Source of the DNA: Engelhardtia mirabilis
Lineage (GTDB): Bacteria > Planctomycetota > UBA1135 > GCA-002686595
Direction: 5' to 3'
Length of the DNA stretch: 64,000 nucleotides
NCBI RefSeq assembly: GCF_007748095.1
Contig: NZ_CP036287.1
Coordinates: 4,712,001-4,776,000, forward strand
Within the stretch, counting starts at the first letter, position 1. Every line of letters begins with the position of its first letter. A program made the position numbers and the translations under genes. The notes beneath the pieces are model-generated. The model worked only from the letters and a program-made list of their open reading frames with translations, did not search any database and was not told the DNA's origin. Positions 8,344 through 16,076 of the stretch are shown here, in pieces.

Positions 8344-9099
8344 TCAGGCCGCCTGGGCCCGCTCCACCGCGAGCAATCCGCGCAGGTGCGCGAACAGGCG
8401 ACGCCGGGCTCGGAAGACGATCATCTTCATGTTCGACGCGCGCACCTTGAGCCGCTTCGACGCCTCGGAGTAGGTCAAGCCGTCGACCTCGACCAACTCG
8501 AGGGCCAGGCGATCCCGCTCCGCGAGCTCGGACCAGGCGCTGTGGTAGGCGGCGAGCAAGAGCGGCCAAGCGGCGTCGAGCCGGCTGACGCTCTCCAACA
8601 TGTCCGCCTGGACCGCGGGGCCGCAGCGGTTGTCCGCCGGCTCCAATCCACCCTCCGGCAGCTCCACGTAGCCCTCGCGCGGCAACCTGCCCCGCGCGCG
8701 GCGCACCACGTTGCCGGCGATCGTACGCACCCACACGCGGAAGCTGCCGTCGTGCTCGTCGCGGAAGCTCGCGGGGTAGCGGTACACGTTCACGAATGTG
8801 TCCTGCACCAACTCGTAGGCGTCGAGGTGAGCCGGACCCTGCCGCAACAGCGACCGAACCCAGATCAGGACCGAGTCGAAGCTCGCCCGGTAGAGGTCGT
8901 CGAACGCACCGGTGTCGCGCGAGTCACGGAAGTCCGCCATCAGGCGCGTGGTGAGCCGATCGTGGTCGTCGGCCGGTCGCCGGGACCTGGGCCCCGGCAC
9001 GCGCGCGGCGGGAATCTCGGTGGTCAGGAGGCAAGCGACCGCGGGACCGGCGAGCGGCAACGCGGGTCCGGGGAGAGCGGCAGGGGGCGAGAAGGTCAT
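8344..9099 (-). CDS. ECF-type sigma-70 factor
   Basis: RNA polymerase sigma factor of the extracytoplasmic-function class. Region 2 is visible as AFDDLYRASFDSVLIWVRSLL followed by ELVQDTFVNVYRYPASF and FRVWVRTIAGNVVRR. Region 4 is ERDRLALELVEVDGLTYSEASKRLKV followed by NMKMIVFRARRRLFAHL, the recognition helix. The ATG at 9099 is preferred because GGGGGA precedes it at a normal distance. It gives 251 residues with a ~55-residue Pro/Ala-rich N-terminal extension; GTG 9000 would give a family-typical ~218 residues. No recognisable anti-sigma factor is adjacent. It is divergent from the CBS-domain gene downstream. Confidence 0.85.
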   Translation of the reverse strand: MTFSPPAALPGPALPLAGPAVACLLTTEIPAARVPGPRSRRPADDHDRLTTRLMADFRDSRDTGAFDDLYRASFDSVLIWVRSLLRQGPAHLDAYELVQDTFVNVYRYPASFRDEHDGSFRVWVRTIAGNVVRRARGRLPREGYVELPEGGLEPADNRCGPAVQADMLESVSRLDAAWPLLLAAYHSAWSELAERDRLALELVEVDGLTYSEASKRLKVRASNMKMIVFRARRRLFAHLRGLLAVERAQAA

Positions 9100-9313
9100 G
9101 CCGGTCCCCCGAGCACACGCCGTGCCGGAGGTTCCGTTCAATTTCGGCACTCGCCCCCAAACCCCACGTTCGCAACGGCTTGGGTTGAGCCGGGGACCGA
9201 CCCGATCCATCGCCAGAGGCCCGAGCGATCGAAATCGCACTCCCCTCGGCGGTCCCCTGACGTGCGATGCGCGTTCTCGACCGGAACGCGGGCCGAGCCC
9301 CCTCGCGACTGCT

Positions 9314-9319
9314 TACACT
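9314..9319 (+). promoter_or_regulatory. Candidate -10 hexamer (TACACT) for the CNNM/CorC-like gene
   Basis: TACACT in the context gcttacactcc lies 25 nt before the chosen GTG start at 9345. It belongs to the TAnANT-type family seen upstream of several genes here. No clear -35 was found. Confidence 0.35.
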
Positions 9320-9344
9320 CCGCCCCGACCCTTTCCTGAGCGCG

Positions 9345-10724
9345 GTGAACGACAAGGACCCAACTCCGACCCCTCCCCTATCGGGGAGCAACCTGGCCCT
9401 GGCGGCGCTCCCGCCGGCTCTGCTCGCGATCGGTCTCCCAGCGGTCCCGCTGGAGCTCGACGACCGGCTGATCTGGATCATCCTGCCCCTGGTGCTGGTC
9501 CTGTCCGGCGCCCTGTCGACCTTCCGCATGGCCCTCCTGCGCTCGGTGCCCGAGCGGGTCCTGGGCCTGGTCGACGACGAGGCCCGGCGCGAGCGCCTCG
9601 GACCGCTGCTCGAGCGCGCGGACGTGCTGGCCTCGACGGCAGGCCTCTTGCGCTTGGGTCTGGACCTGGGCTTCGCGGTTCTGATGCTCACGGCCACCGC
9701 GGCCGGGGAGCCCCTGTCCTGGGGCGTCGTCGCCTCCACCATCGCCCTGGCCGTGCCGCTCCTGGTGGTCGCCGGCGAGCTGATGCCCTCGGTTTGGGTC
9801 GGCACCCGCGGGGACCAGTTGCTCGCCGCGCGCCTGCCCCTGTTCGCCCTGCTGCTCGGGCCCCTCTCGCCCCTGGGCTCCGCCATCGAGCGCACGCGCA
9901 AATTCGTGCGCCGCGTCGCCGGCCTCGAGGACGACCCGGCCACCACCCGCCGCATCGTCGAGGGTCTGCGCGAGGCCATCGTCGACGCCGAGCTCGAGCG
10001 CGACCTGGACGAGACCGAGCGCGAGATCATCGGCAACGTGATGGAGTTCCACGACGTGGACGTGGCGGCGGTGATGACCCCGCGCACCGAGATCTGCGGC
10101 GTGGAGGTCGGCAGCCCCGTGCGCGAGGCGGTCAAGCTGGCCGCCGACAGCGGGCACAGCCGCATCCCGGTCTTCGACCGCAGCCTGGACGCGATCATCG
10201 GCGTGCTGTCGATCAAGGACGTGGTGCGCAAGGTCGAGCCCGACCAGATGGACCAGGCCAACCTCTCTGAGCTGTTGCGCCCGCCCTACTTCGTGCCCGA
10301 GACCAAGCGCGTCAGCGAGCTCTTGGCCGAGTTCCGCCGCGAGCGCGCCAAGATGGCGATCGTGCTCGACGAGTACGGCGGCACCGCCGGCCTGGTCTCC
10401 ATGGGCGACGTCATCGGCGAGCTGGTCGGCGACCTGCACGACGAGCACGACGACGTGCAACCCGAGCAACTGCGCCAGATCGACGAGAACACCTGGGAGC
10501 TCGACGCGACCCTGCACGTCACCGAGGCCAACGAGGAGCTCGACATCGAGCTGCCCGAGGAAGCCGACTACGAGACCGTCGGCGGCTTCGTCCTGGCCCA
10601 GCTCGGGCATTTCCCCAAGCGCGGGGAGACGGTGCTGTTCGACGAGCTGGAGATCGTGGTGACCGAGTCGAGCGACCGGCGCGTGCTGAAGCTGCTGCTG
10701 CGTCGCTTGGCTCCGCGGAGCTAG
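9345..10724 (+). CDS. CNNM/CorC-HlyC family CBS-domain membrane protein
   Basis: A 459-residue member of the CNNM/CorB family, linked to Mg2+/Co2+ transport or efflux. Order: about four hydrophobic segments forming a DUF21/CNNM module (residues ~10-170). Next is the acidic helix LDETEREIIGNVMEFHDVDVAAVMTPRTEI, then two CBS motifs (HSRIPVFDRSLDAIIGVLSIKDVV and KMAIVLDEYGGTAGLVSMGDVIGELVGD). Last is the CorC_HlyC domain (ADYETVGGFVLAQLGHFPKRGE). GTG 9345 is preferred over an upstream ATG at 9267 because the candidate promoter lies between them; the true start is uncertain. It is divergent from the ECF sigma gene and monocistronic. Confidence 0.9.
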   Translation: MNDKDPTPTPPLSGSNLALAALPPALLAIGLPAVPLELDDRLIWIILPLVLVLSGALSTFRMALLRSVPERVLGLVDDEARRERLGPLLERADVLASTAGLLRLGLDLGFAVLMLTATAAGEPLSWGVVASTIALAVPLLVVAGELMPSVWVGTRGDQLLAARLPLFALLLGPLSPLGSAIERTRKFVRRVAGLEDDPATTRRIVEGLREAIVDAELERDLDETEREIIGNVMEFHDVDVAAVMTPRTEICGVEVGSPVREAVKLAADSGHSRIPVFDRSLDAIIGVLSIKDVVRKVEPDQMDQANLSELLRPPYFVPETKRVSELLAEFRRERAKMAIVLDEYGGTAGLVSMGDVIGELVGDLHDEHDDVQPEQLRQIDENTWELDATLHVTEANEELDIELPEEADYETVGGFVLAQLGHFPKRGETVLFDELEIVVTESSDRRVLKLLLRRLAPRS

Positions 10725-10905
10725 GGAACTTGAGAGCCCCCGAGCCGCCGAACCAGCACCTCACGACCCTCTCGCAACGCTCAGTCTCAATCCTGCATCG
10801 CAGGCGTCGATCGGCCAGGTGCAACCCCGCGGCGTCTTCACGACGGACCTCCTCCCCAAGTCAGGGCCAGGGGCTACTGCGATCGGCGGGGGTTGGTGGA
10901 CAGGG

Positions 10906-11799
10906 TTAGAGCGGCCGCGAGGCCGCAGGGGTCGGGGCGAGCAGGCTGGCCGGAGGTAAGGCCCGGAGGGCCGAGCCGGAGCCCAGCCTGCGGTCGTACT
11001 CGGCGGGCGTCATGCCGCCGAGAGAGCTGTGGGGTCGGACATCGTTGCAATCACGCTGCCATGCCGCGATGACATCGCGGGCATGGCGGAGGTCGGTGAA
11101 CCAGTTCTCGTTGAGGCACTCGTCTCGGACCTTCCCGTTGAAGCTCTCGGCGAATGCGTTCTGCACCGGCTTACCTGGCTGGATGAAGTGCAGCCGGACG
11201 CCACGAGCCCACGCCCACTGGTCGAGAGCCTTGCTGGTGAATTCTGGGCCATTGTCGACGACGATGACCTCTGGCCAGCCGTAGCGGGCAGCCGCCCGGT
11301 CGAGGACTCGGCCGACGTACTCACCCGAGATCGACAGGGCGACTTCCATGGCGACGGCCAACCTGCCGCAGTCGTCGACGACGTTGAGCACGCGAAAGCT
11401 CCGCCCGTCCATGAGCGAATCGCCCATGAAGTCCATCGACCAGCGCTGGTGCGCCCGGTCGGAGACGGGGATCGCTTCACGAGGGGCCGCCGCGACCCGT
11501 TTCCGGCGCCTACGGCGCACCTGGAGCTGTTCTTCCGTGTAGATCCGATAGGTCAGCTTGTGGTTCTGCCGGAAGCCGTCACGGCGAAGCAGGATGTGCA
11601 GGCGTTGGTATCCGAAGCGGGGTCTTGCCGCGGCGAGCTCGAGGATTCGGTCTCGAAGGCCCTTGGCCTCACGGCGGACACTCCGATACCTAGCAACCGA
11701 CCTGGCTAGCCCCACGAGCCTGCAGGCTCGTCGCTCGCTCATGTTCCTGGCGGTCTGCAAGTACGTCGCAGCAGACCGGCGGCTCGCGGGGCTCACCAC
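10906..11799 (-). CDS. IS3-family transposase OrfB (DDE integrase)
   Basis: About 297 residues from GTG 11799, normally made as an OrfAB fusion by -1 frameshifting. The DDE catalytic core is complete: D in RWSMDFMGDS, D in VIVVDNGPEFTSKALD, E in QNAFAESFNGKVRDECLN. The upstream HTH_21-type segment (RFGYQRLHILLRRDG) and the terminal DVRPHSSLGGMTPAEY are typical of IS3. The two GTG codons sit where orfA ends (aagtggtga), giving the -1 overlap typical of the family. The open frame continues upstream to 11928, but that part is only a shadow of orfA. Confidence 0.92.
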   Translation of the reverse strand: MVSPASRRSAATYLQTARNMSERRACRLVGLARSVARYRSVRREAKGLRDRILELAAARPRFGYQRLHILLRRDGFRQNHKLTYRIYTEEQLQVRRRRRKRVAAAPREAIPVSDRAHQRWSMDFMGDSLMDGRSFRVLNVVDDCGRLAVAMEVALSISGEYVGRVLDRAAARYGWPEVIVVDNGPEFTSKALDQWAWARGVRLHFIQPGKPVQNAFAESFNGKVRDECLNENWFTDLRHARDVIAAWQRDCNDVRPHSSLGGMTPAEYDRRLGSGSALRALPPASLLAPTPAASRPL

Positions 11800-12065
11800 T
11801 TCTCTGACAGGACGTCCCTCAGCCCTGCGATGTCTAGCTGTTGGTCGGCGACGATCTGCTTCAGCCGCCGGTTCTCCTCCTCGAGCTGCCTGAGTTTCTT
11901 GGCCCCGCTCACCTCGAGGCCGCCGCACTTGCGGCGCCAGTTGTAGATCGTGTTCAGGCAGACGCCGTGGCGCCTTGAGAGTTCTGCCGTCGGCGTTCCC
12001 GCCTCGGCCTCTTTCGAGATCGCGACGATCTGTTCCTCAATGAATCGGCTCTTTCGCATCTCCAC
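11793..12065 (-). CDS. IS3-family transposase OrfA (HTH/leucine-zipper protein)
   Basis: A 90-residue DNA-binding subunit of the IS3 element. The N-terminus RKSRFIEEQIVAISKEAEAG opens a helix-turn-helix that continues ELSRRHGVCLNTIYNWRRKCGG. A leucine-zipper-like heptad segment follows (LRQLEEENRRLKQIVADQQLD). These are IS407-group features. The stop overlaps the orfB frame in -1, the arrangement used for programmed frameshifting to produce the active OrfAB transposase. It is intact. Confidence 0.92.
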   Translation of the reverse strand: MEMRKSRFIEEQIVAISKEAEAGTPTAELSRRHGVCLNTIYNWRRKCGGLEVSGAKKLRQLEEENRRLKQIVADQQLDIAGLRDVLSEKW

Positions 12066-12232
12066 TCCTCGGTGTCGATTCTAGCGCCGATCGCATTATC
12101 CCCCGGACCGGATCTAGGGGAGGAGGTCAGGGACAACGCACTGACCTCAATGGCTACCAACAGCGAGCGGATGAAGCATCCATCCCAAACGGGATGTGTC
12201 ACCACCCTCCACTTGCCAAAATCAATCCACCG

Positions 12233-13324
12233 TCACCATCCCGCAACAGAACCTGTCGATATCGAATCGGGCTCCAGCTGCGCTCCGCCTACCGCACTAT
12301 CCGGATCATGGCGATACTCAACCCGCGCAGATTGCTCATCATCAACGGATACAACAACTAGCGACACGTACTCCCAAGAGGACGACTGAAAATACCGCAA
12401 AAACCCAGAGCCATCAAACCGAAGGACTCTACCTGGTGAGGCCACCGAGCCTCTACCACCAAAGAAGGATCTCGATTCGCCGAAGTTGACCCGAGCGGCA
12501 GACTCCCCCCACAGCATCAAACTAGAAGCTACGAGCCCCCGAGTAGAGTCGCGATATCGTACCTGACCGTGCGGCACCCCTTCCTGCATCGGGCAAATCA
12601 AAGACCGACCTGGCGCCAAATCAACCCTCACATCGCCGAAGAGACGCCCGAATCCATCGATTCCAGTATATGACAGGCCCCCAGCATCGCTCACTGCGCT
12701 CGATCGTGTCAGCCGAGTCTCAGCCGGAATGAGCGGACTCGCCCCTGCATCTGCGCGACGCCTACAGCTGCCGCACTTCTCGACATTTGCGCAAACTGAA
12801 ATCGACCTCCAGTACGGGATTCCAGCTACGACATCAAACCACCCAGCAAAGGCAACGAGCAGACTCTTAGATTCGGCATCCGCAAAAACTCCCCAGGAGG
12901 TAACCCAGATGCGCTCGGCGCCCGCACCCTCTCTTGGCAGAATCACCGAATACTCTCCTCTAACCAAATCAACGACGAACTCGCCGTCGCCACGCTCCAT
13001 CGCGCTGCCGCCGCCCCCCTGGCTACCAGCACAATGCAACACTGTGCAATGAGCATCACCACTTCCCCCACAGCTAATAGTCAGGCCCGCCGATGACCGT
13101 GCCGGCGCTGCTAACAGATACGTTCCGAGCCAATCGACATCAATTGCGCGAGTCATCAACAGCGCTCGACGCTCCAAGCACTCCGCAGACGCGGCACCTC
13201 CACCTACTGGCCTGGCGGATGTGGGGCTGACACAACCGACCAAGAGATGCGAGAGTAGGAGCAGTCTTGCAATCCAGGCGCGCTGCTGCACTAGGTCGCC
13301 GCTATTCGAACTGGGGACAGTCAC
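12233..13324 (-). CDS. Putative lipoprotein of unknown function, low GC
   Basis: A 363-residue protein starting at GTG 13324, inside the IS66 target duplication. Residues ~16-31 form a lipoprotein signal (ARLLLLSHLLVGC, lipobox LVGC), so it is probably anchored in the envelope. The rest contains several Cys residues (CGGSGDAHCTVLHC, CANVEKCGSC) and glycine-rich stretches. I do not recognise a domain. GC content is clearly below that of core genes, and it lies between an IS3 and an IS66 copy, both signs of acquired DNA. Before the IS66 insertion, the small upstream gene on the same strand ended at 13302, overlapping this start by 23 nt, so the pair was an operon. The IS66 element now separates this gene from its original promoter. 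Confidence 0.6.
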   Translation of the reverse strand: MTVPSSNSGDLVQQRAWIARLLLLSHLLVGCVSPTSARPVGGGAASAECLERRALLMTRAIDVDWLGTYLLAAPARSSAGLTISCGGSGDAHCTVLHCAGSQGGGGSAMERGDGEFVVDLVRGEYSVILPREGAGAERIWVTSWGVFADAESKSLLVAFAGWFDVVAGIPYWRSISVCANVEKCGSCRRRADAGASPLIPAETRLTRSSAVSDAGGLSYTGIDGFGRLFGDVRVDLAPGRSLICPMQEGVPHGQVRYRDSTRGLVASSLMLWGESAARVNFGESRSFFGGRGSVASPGRVLRFDGSGFLRYFQSSSWEYVSLVVVSVDDEQSARVEYRHDPDSAVGGAQLEPDSISTGSVAGW

Positions 13325-13328
13325 ATGC
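13321..13328. repeat. 8-bp target-site duplication of IS66, left copy (tcacatgc)
   Basis: tcacatgc immediately precedes the left terminal repeat at 13329 and is repeated exactly at 15777-15784. Eight-base-pair direct repeats are the known target duplication of IS66 elements. Confidence 0.92.
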
Positions 13329-13385
13329 GTACGTGTCCGGCCGTCCCATCTCGCCGCAAGGCGGAAGATCGAGTAGGAGCGGTCC

Positions 13386-14972
13386 TCAGGAATTCGCCTG
13401 AGCTTCGACGTCGGCCGCCTGACGAGCCTTCCAGCCCCACGGTGTCAGCTCAGCGATGCGCTCCTGCGGCGTTGTCGAGACCCGCTGGATCACGTCCTCG
13501 ATGTAGGCGTCGGGCGGTACCTCGGCGAGCTTGCAGCTCATGGTGAGCGAGTAGAGCCGCGCGGCGACCTCGCCGCCACGTTGGCTGCCGAAGATCCCCC
13601 AGTTCTTCCTCCCGACGGCGACGTGGCGCAGGGCCCGCTCGGTGTCGTTGTTGTGGATCGGGAGGCGGCCGTCGCGAAGCATGGCCGTCAGCGGCTCGCG
13701 CTGATTGATGACGTAGCGGGCGGCTTTGCCGAGGCTGCCGCGCGCGCCGATCGATGCGTCCTCGTCGAGGGCGAAGACGACCTCGAAGATCGTCTCGAGT
13801 ACGTGACGCGACCGCCGATCGCGGACCGTCGCGCGCAGTTGGGCGAGTCCGCCCAGCTCCAGACCGTCACGCTGCGCCCTGGCCACGACGGCGCGTTCGA
13901 TCCAGAAGAGTCTCTGGATCGGTCGAAGCACGGCCGCGGCCTTCTTTTGGTTCGAGTCGAGCGCGTCGACGAATTTCCGTCGCGCATGGGCCCAGCAGCC
14001 CGCGCGCACGATGCCGTTGCGATCCGCGACCGGATTCACTCCGTCGTACCCGTCGGTCAGCAGCGTTCCGGACCAGTCACCGAGGAAGGCCGCGGGTTCT
14101 TTCGCCGACCGGTCGGGCCAGAAGTCGGCGAGGACCTTCTCCTCGGGACTGCCGCGAACGTTGCGCCAGGCCCAGAGCTGTCCTCGGCGGGTCCCCTTCT
14201 GGCCCTCCGTCTGGACCGCGATCGGCGTCTCGTCGGCCTGCAGGACCTCTTCTTCGAGGAGCTGGCGGCGCATCTCGCGCAGGACCGGCCGCGCGACGAT
14301 CTCGTCGAGCCGCACCATGAGGTCCCACATCGTCTGCCGCGCGAAGTGGACGCCGTCGCGTTTGAAGATCGACTGGATCCGATTGAGCGGCAGGTGATCG
14401 GCGTACTTCGAAGTCGCCACGTGGGCGTAGACCGACGCCTCGTACTTGCCACCGTCGATGACGCCATCGGGCAGCGGCGCGACCTTGACGGTGTGGCCGT
14501 CCTTGCAAGCGTACTTCCGACGCTCGTAACGTTTCACGACGAAGCGCGCCGGGATCAGGTGGCCGCGCTCGGTTACCTCGACGCCAATCTCGTGCAGAGG
14601 TCCACTGCAGTCCGGGCAGCTGCGGTCCGCTTCGGGGACGTCGAGCGTCACCGTCTGGCGCGGGAGGTCCTCCGGGAAAGGCGCACGTCCGTGTCCCTTG
14701 GCGGGCTCGCGCTTCGGCTTGCGAGGCATCGCTGCCACTTCCTCCTCGAGCTTGGTCAGGAGGGCCTGGCTCGTCTCGAAGAGCCGCAGCTGGTTCGGGT
14801 CGATCGTTTCGCGGCGACGACCGAAGAGGTGTCGCTGCAGGTGGGCGAGTTGCTCCCGCAGCACGGCGATCTCTTCGCTCTTCGCGTCGATCGCCCGCTG
14901 CTGCTCCTCGACGGTGGAGTGCAGCGTCTGAAGCTGGGCATTCGCTTCGTCGATGTCCGTCAGCGGCGTCAC
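13386..14972 (-). CDS. tnpC: IS66 family transposase TnpC
   Basis: The 528-residue catalytic protein of the IS66 element. The N-terminus is a leucine-zipper coiled coil (residues ~8-50). It is followed by the IS66 motif HLFGRRRETIDPNQLRLFE and a zinc-finger-like CPDCSGPLHEIG. The central DDE core includes LQADETPIAVQ, LLTDGYDGVNP with GCWAHARRKFVD, and IHNNDTERALRHVAVGRKNW. The C-terminal domain (VIQRVSTTPQERIAELTPWGWK) matches the family. It starts at GTG 14972, 31 nt after tnpB. No lesion is visible. Confidence 0.95.
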   Translation of the reverse strand: MTPLTDIDEANAQLQTLHSTVEEQQRAIDAKSEEIAVLREQLAHLQRHLFGRRRETIDPNQLRLFETSQALLTKLEEEVAAMPRKPKREPAKGHGRAPFPEDLPRQTVTLDVPEADRSCPDCSGPLHEIGVEVTERGHLIPARFVVKRYERRKYACKDGHTVKVAPLPDGVIDGGKYEASVYAHVATSKYADHLPLNRIQSIFKRDGVHFARQTMWDLMVRLDEIVARPVLREMRRQLLEEEVLQADETPIAVQTEGQKGTRRGQLWAWRNVRGSPEEKVLADFWPDRSAKEPAAFLGDWSGTLLTDGYDGVNPVADRNGIVRAGCWAHARRKFVDALDSNQKKAAAVLRPIQRLFWIERAVVARAQRDGLELGGLAQLRATVRDRRSRHVLETIFEVVFALDEDASIGARGSLGKAARYVINQREPLTAMLRDGRLPIHNNDTERALRHVAVGRKNWGIFGSQRGGEVAARLYSLTMSCKLAEVPPDAYIEDVIQRVSTTPQERIAELTPWGWKARQAADVEAQANS

Positions 14973-15003
14973 GTCCGCAAACTTAGCCCAGCGAGTCTCG
15001 CGG

Positions 15004-15381
15004 TCAAGCGCCGATTAGCTCCTTCACCTCCGCTCTTTGCATCACCCGCCGGGCGCCGCGAAGATCGATGCCGTCGAGCACCAGCGCAAGCTCATGGCTC
15101 GCGAGCTCGTAGCTCGTCGCGTTGCCCGATGCACGATCGAAGACCTGGAAGCGACCACCCTCGAGTCGCTTCGAGAGCACCCAATAGCCTGAAGCCTCCC
15201 AGACCAGCGCCTTCATCATCGAGCGGCGCTTGTTGAAGAAGAGGAACAGGTGCCCCGATTGCGGGTCCTGGTCCACGACGTCGATCACCGCTCCGCTGAG
15301 CCCGTCAAAGCTCTTTCTCATGTCCACCGGCGTGCGACACACGAAGATCCGCACCTGCGGTGAGGGCGGAAAGCTCAGCAT
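15004..15381 (-). CDS. tnpB: IS66 accessory protein TnpB
   Basis: A 125-residue IS66 Orf2-like protein. The signature VDMRKSFDGLSGAV followed by GHLFLFFNKRRSMMKALVWEASGYWVLSKRLE is diagnostic of the family. It is required together with TnpA and TnpC for IS66 transposition, although its biochemical role is not settled. Its ATG overlaps the end of tnpA by 7 nt, indicating coupled translation. Confidence 0.95.
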   Translation of the reverse strand: MLSFPPSPQVRIFVCRTPVDMRKSFDGLSGAVIDVVDQDPQSGHLFLFFNKRRSMMKALVWEASGYWVLSKRLEGGRFQVFDRASGNATSYELASHELALVLDGIDLRGARRVMQRAEVKELIGA

Positions 15382-15719
15382 GACCCGAGCACGCCGAGCA
15401 GGCGACGAAGCGCAACCTCGTCGAAGTCACGCCGCACGCGCAGCGACAGACCAGAGGGCAGCACGAGCTCGATCAGGGTTGCGTCGGCGCCCTCCGTTGG
15501 GGCCGGCTCCTCGAGCCGAAGCTCGAAGAAGGGCTCCGGTCGAGGACGCATTGCCCGGCGACGTTCGGCCGCCCGAGCGTTGTAGAGGCTCCAGGGCTTC
15601 ACTCCCTTGGAGCGGGCGAACGCGGCCAAGCTGACATCGGACCTGGAGTGCTCCTTCAGCAGCGCGAGTGCCTCCTCGGCCGGGACTGAACGGGGCACGG
15701 AGTTCGAGTTGGGGTTCAT
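15375..15719 (-). CDS. tnpA: IS66 accessory protein TnpA
   Basis: A 114-residue first gene of the IS66 element. An N-terminal HTH-like segment (EEALALLKEHSRSDVSLAAFARSKGVKPWSLY) precedes the family C-terminus (LIELVLPSGLSLRVRRDFD, LRRLLGVLGS). It overlaps tnpB by 7 nt. Its ATG also overlaps, as ATGA, the stop of the truncated host ORF that now reads into the element from outside. Confidence 0.92.
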   Translation of the reverse strand: MNPNSNSVPRSVPAEEALALLKEHSRSDVSLAAFARSKGVKPWSLYNARAAERRRAMRPRPEPFFELRLEEPAPTEGADATLIELVLPSGLSLRVRRDFDEVALRRLLGVLGSC

Positions 15720-15776
15720 CCCGCGCAGCCTCCCGTCTCCCCACGGACGCGCAAGATGGGCTCACCGGACACGTAC

Positions 15777-15784
15777 TCACATGC
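15777..15784. repeat. 8-bp target-site duplication of IS66, right copy (tcacatgc)
   Basis: Exact copy of 13321-13328, directly outside the right terminal repeat of the IS66 element. Removing the element plus one copy restores a continuous small reading frame across the site. Confidence 0.92.
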
Positions 15785-15973
15785 ATCCTCGGCCCCATTG
15801 CCTTTCCACTCTTCGAGCAAATGTCCCGCCAGATTGCCCAGGCCCAACCCCTTCGCGCAAATGCTCCAGCACTCGTCTCCGACGCTGCACACAAAGTCGC
15901 ATTTCGCCTTCCTCTTGATCCAGTCATGATGCGCACCCACAGTAAACTCCTCCCAGAGCGGTTGGAGCATCAA
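15777..15973 (-). pseudogene. Small Cys-rich ORF interrupted by IS66
   Basis: From ATG 15973 the frame reads MMLQPLWEEFTVGAHHD and a Cys-rich stretch (CDFVCSVGDECWSICAKG), preceded by an AGGTG ribosome-binding-like site. The IS66 insertion falls after codon 65. Joining 15973-15777 to 13320-13302 (removing the element and one target repeat) restores an ORF of about 71 codons ending DCPQFE-stop. With the insertion, translation instead runs 58 nt into the element and stops at 15716, giving an 85-residue chimera. The family is unknown. It was probably the first gene of an operon with the lipoprotein at 12233-13324. Confidence 0.65.
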
Positions 15974-16076
15974 GACACCTGGAGCTGCATGGCGCTCGGG
16001 GAGCCGAATCGGAAGCCACTAAGGAAACGGCCAAACCCCTGCTCGCCCGCCCCTGGCTCCAGCGCCTCCGACCCGG

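Larger units (their letters stand above)
10845..12129 (-). mobile_element. Complete IS3-family insertion sequence (IS407-like group)
   Basis: A 1285-bp element with orfA and orfB on the minus strand. The right end reads inward tgacctcctcccc, and the left end reads ggacctcctcccc. Both continue into imperfect matches, including tgcgatcggcg about 40 nt in, so the termini are imperfect inverted repeats of the TGACCT type known from the IS407 group. No 4-bp direct repeat is visible outside (cgac versus ggga), so the element may be old or one end rearranged. The transposase is intact. Confidence 0.85.
13329..15776 (-). mobile_element. Complete IS66-family insertion sequence
   Basis: A 2448-bp element with tnpA, tnpB and tnpC on the minus strand. 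Terminal inverted repeats start GTACGTGTCCGG at both ends, continue with a matching CCCATCT block, and begin with GTA as is usual for IS66. The element is flanked by exact 8-bp direct repeats (tcacatgc at 13321-13328 and 15777-15784). All three genes are intact, so the insertion looks recent and potentially mobile. It interrupts a small gene whose 5' part lies at 15777-15973. Confidence 0.95.

Noticed and set aside
9100..9160. ECF-type autoregulatory promoter (GGAAC) upstream of the sigma factor
   Set aside because: A GGAAC is present on the minus strand but a matching -10 at the right distance is not convincing.
10841..12133. 4-bp direct repeat flanking the IS3 element
   Set aside because: Flanks are cgac and ggga; no duplication is visible, so I do not claim one.
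12181..12196. Small hairpin (catccc/gggatg) as terminator of the low-GC lipoprotein
   Set aside because: Only a 6-bp stem with no T tract; too weak to call.
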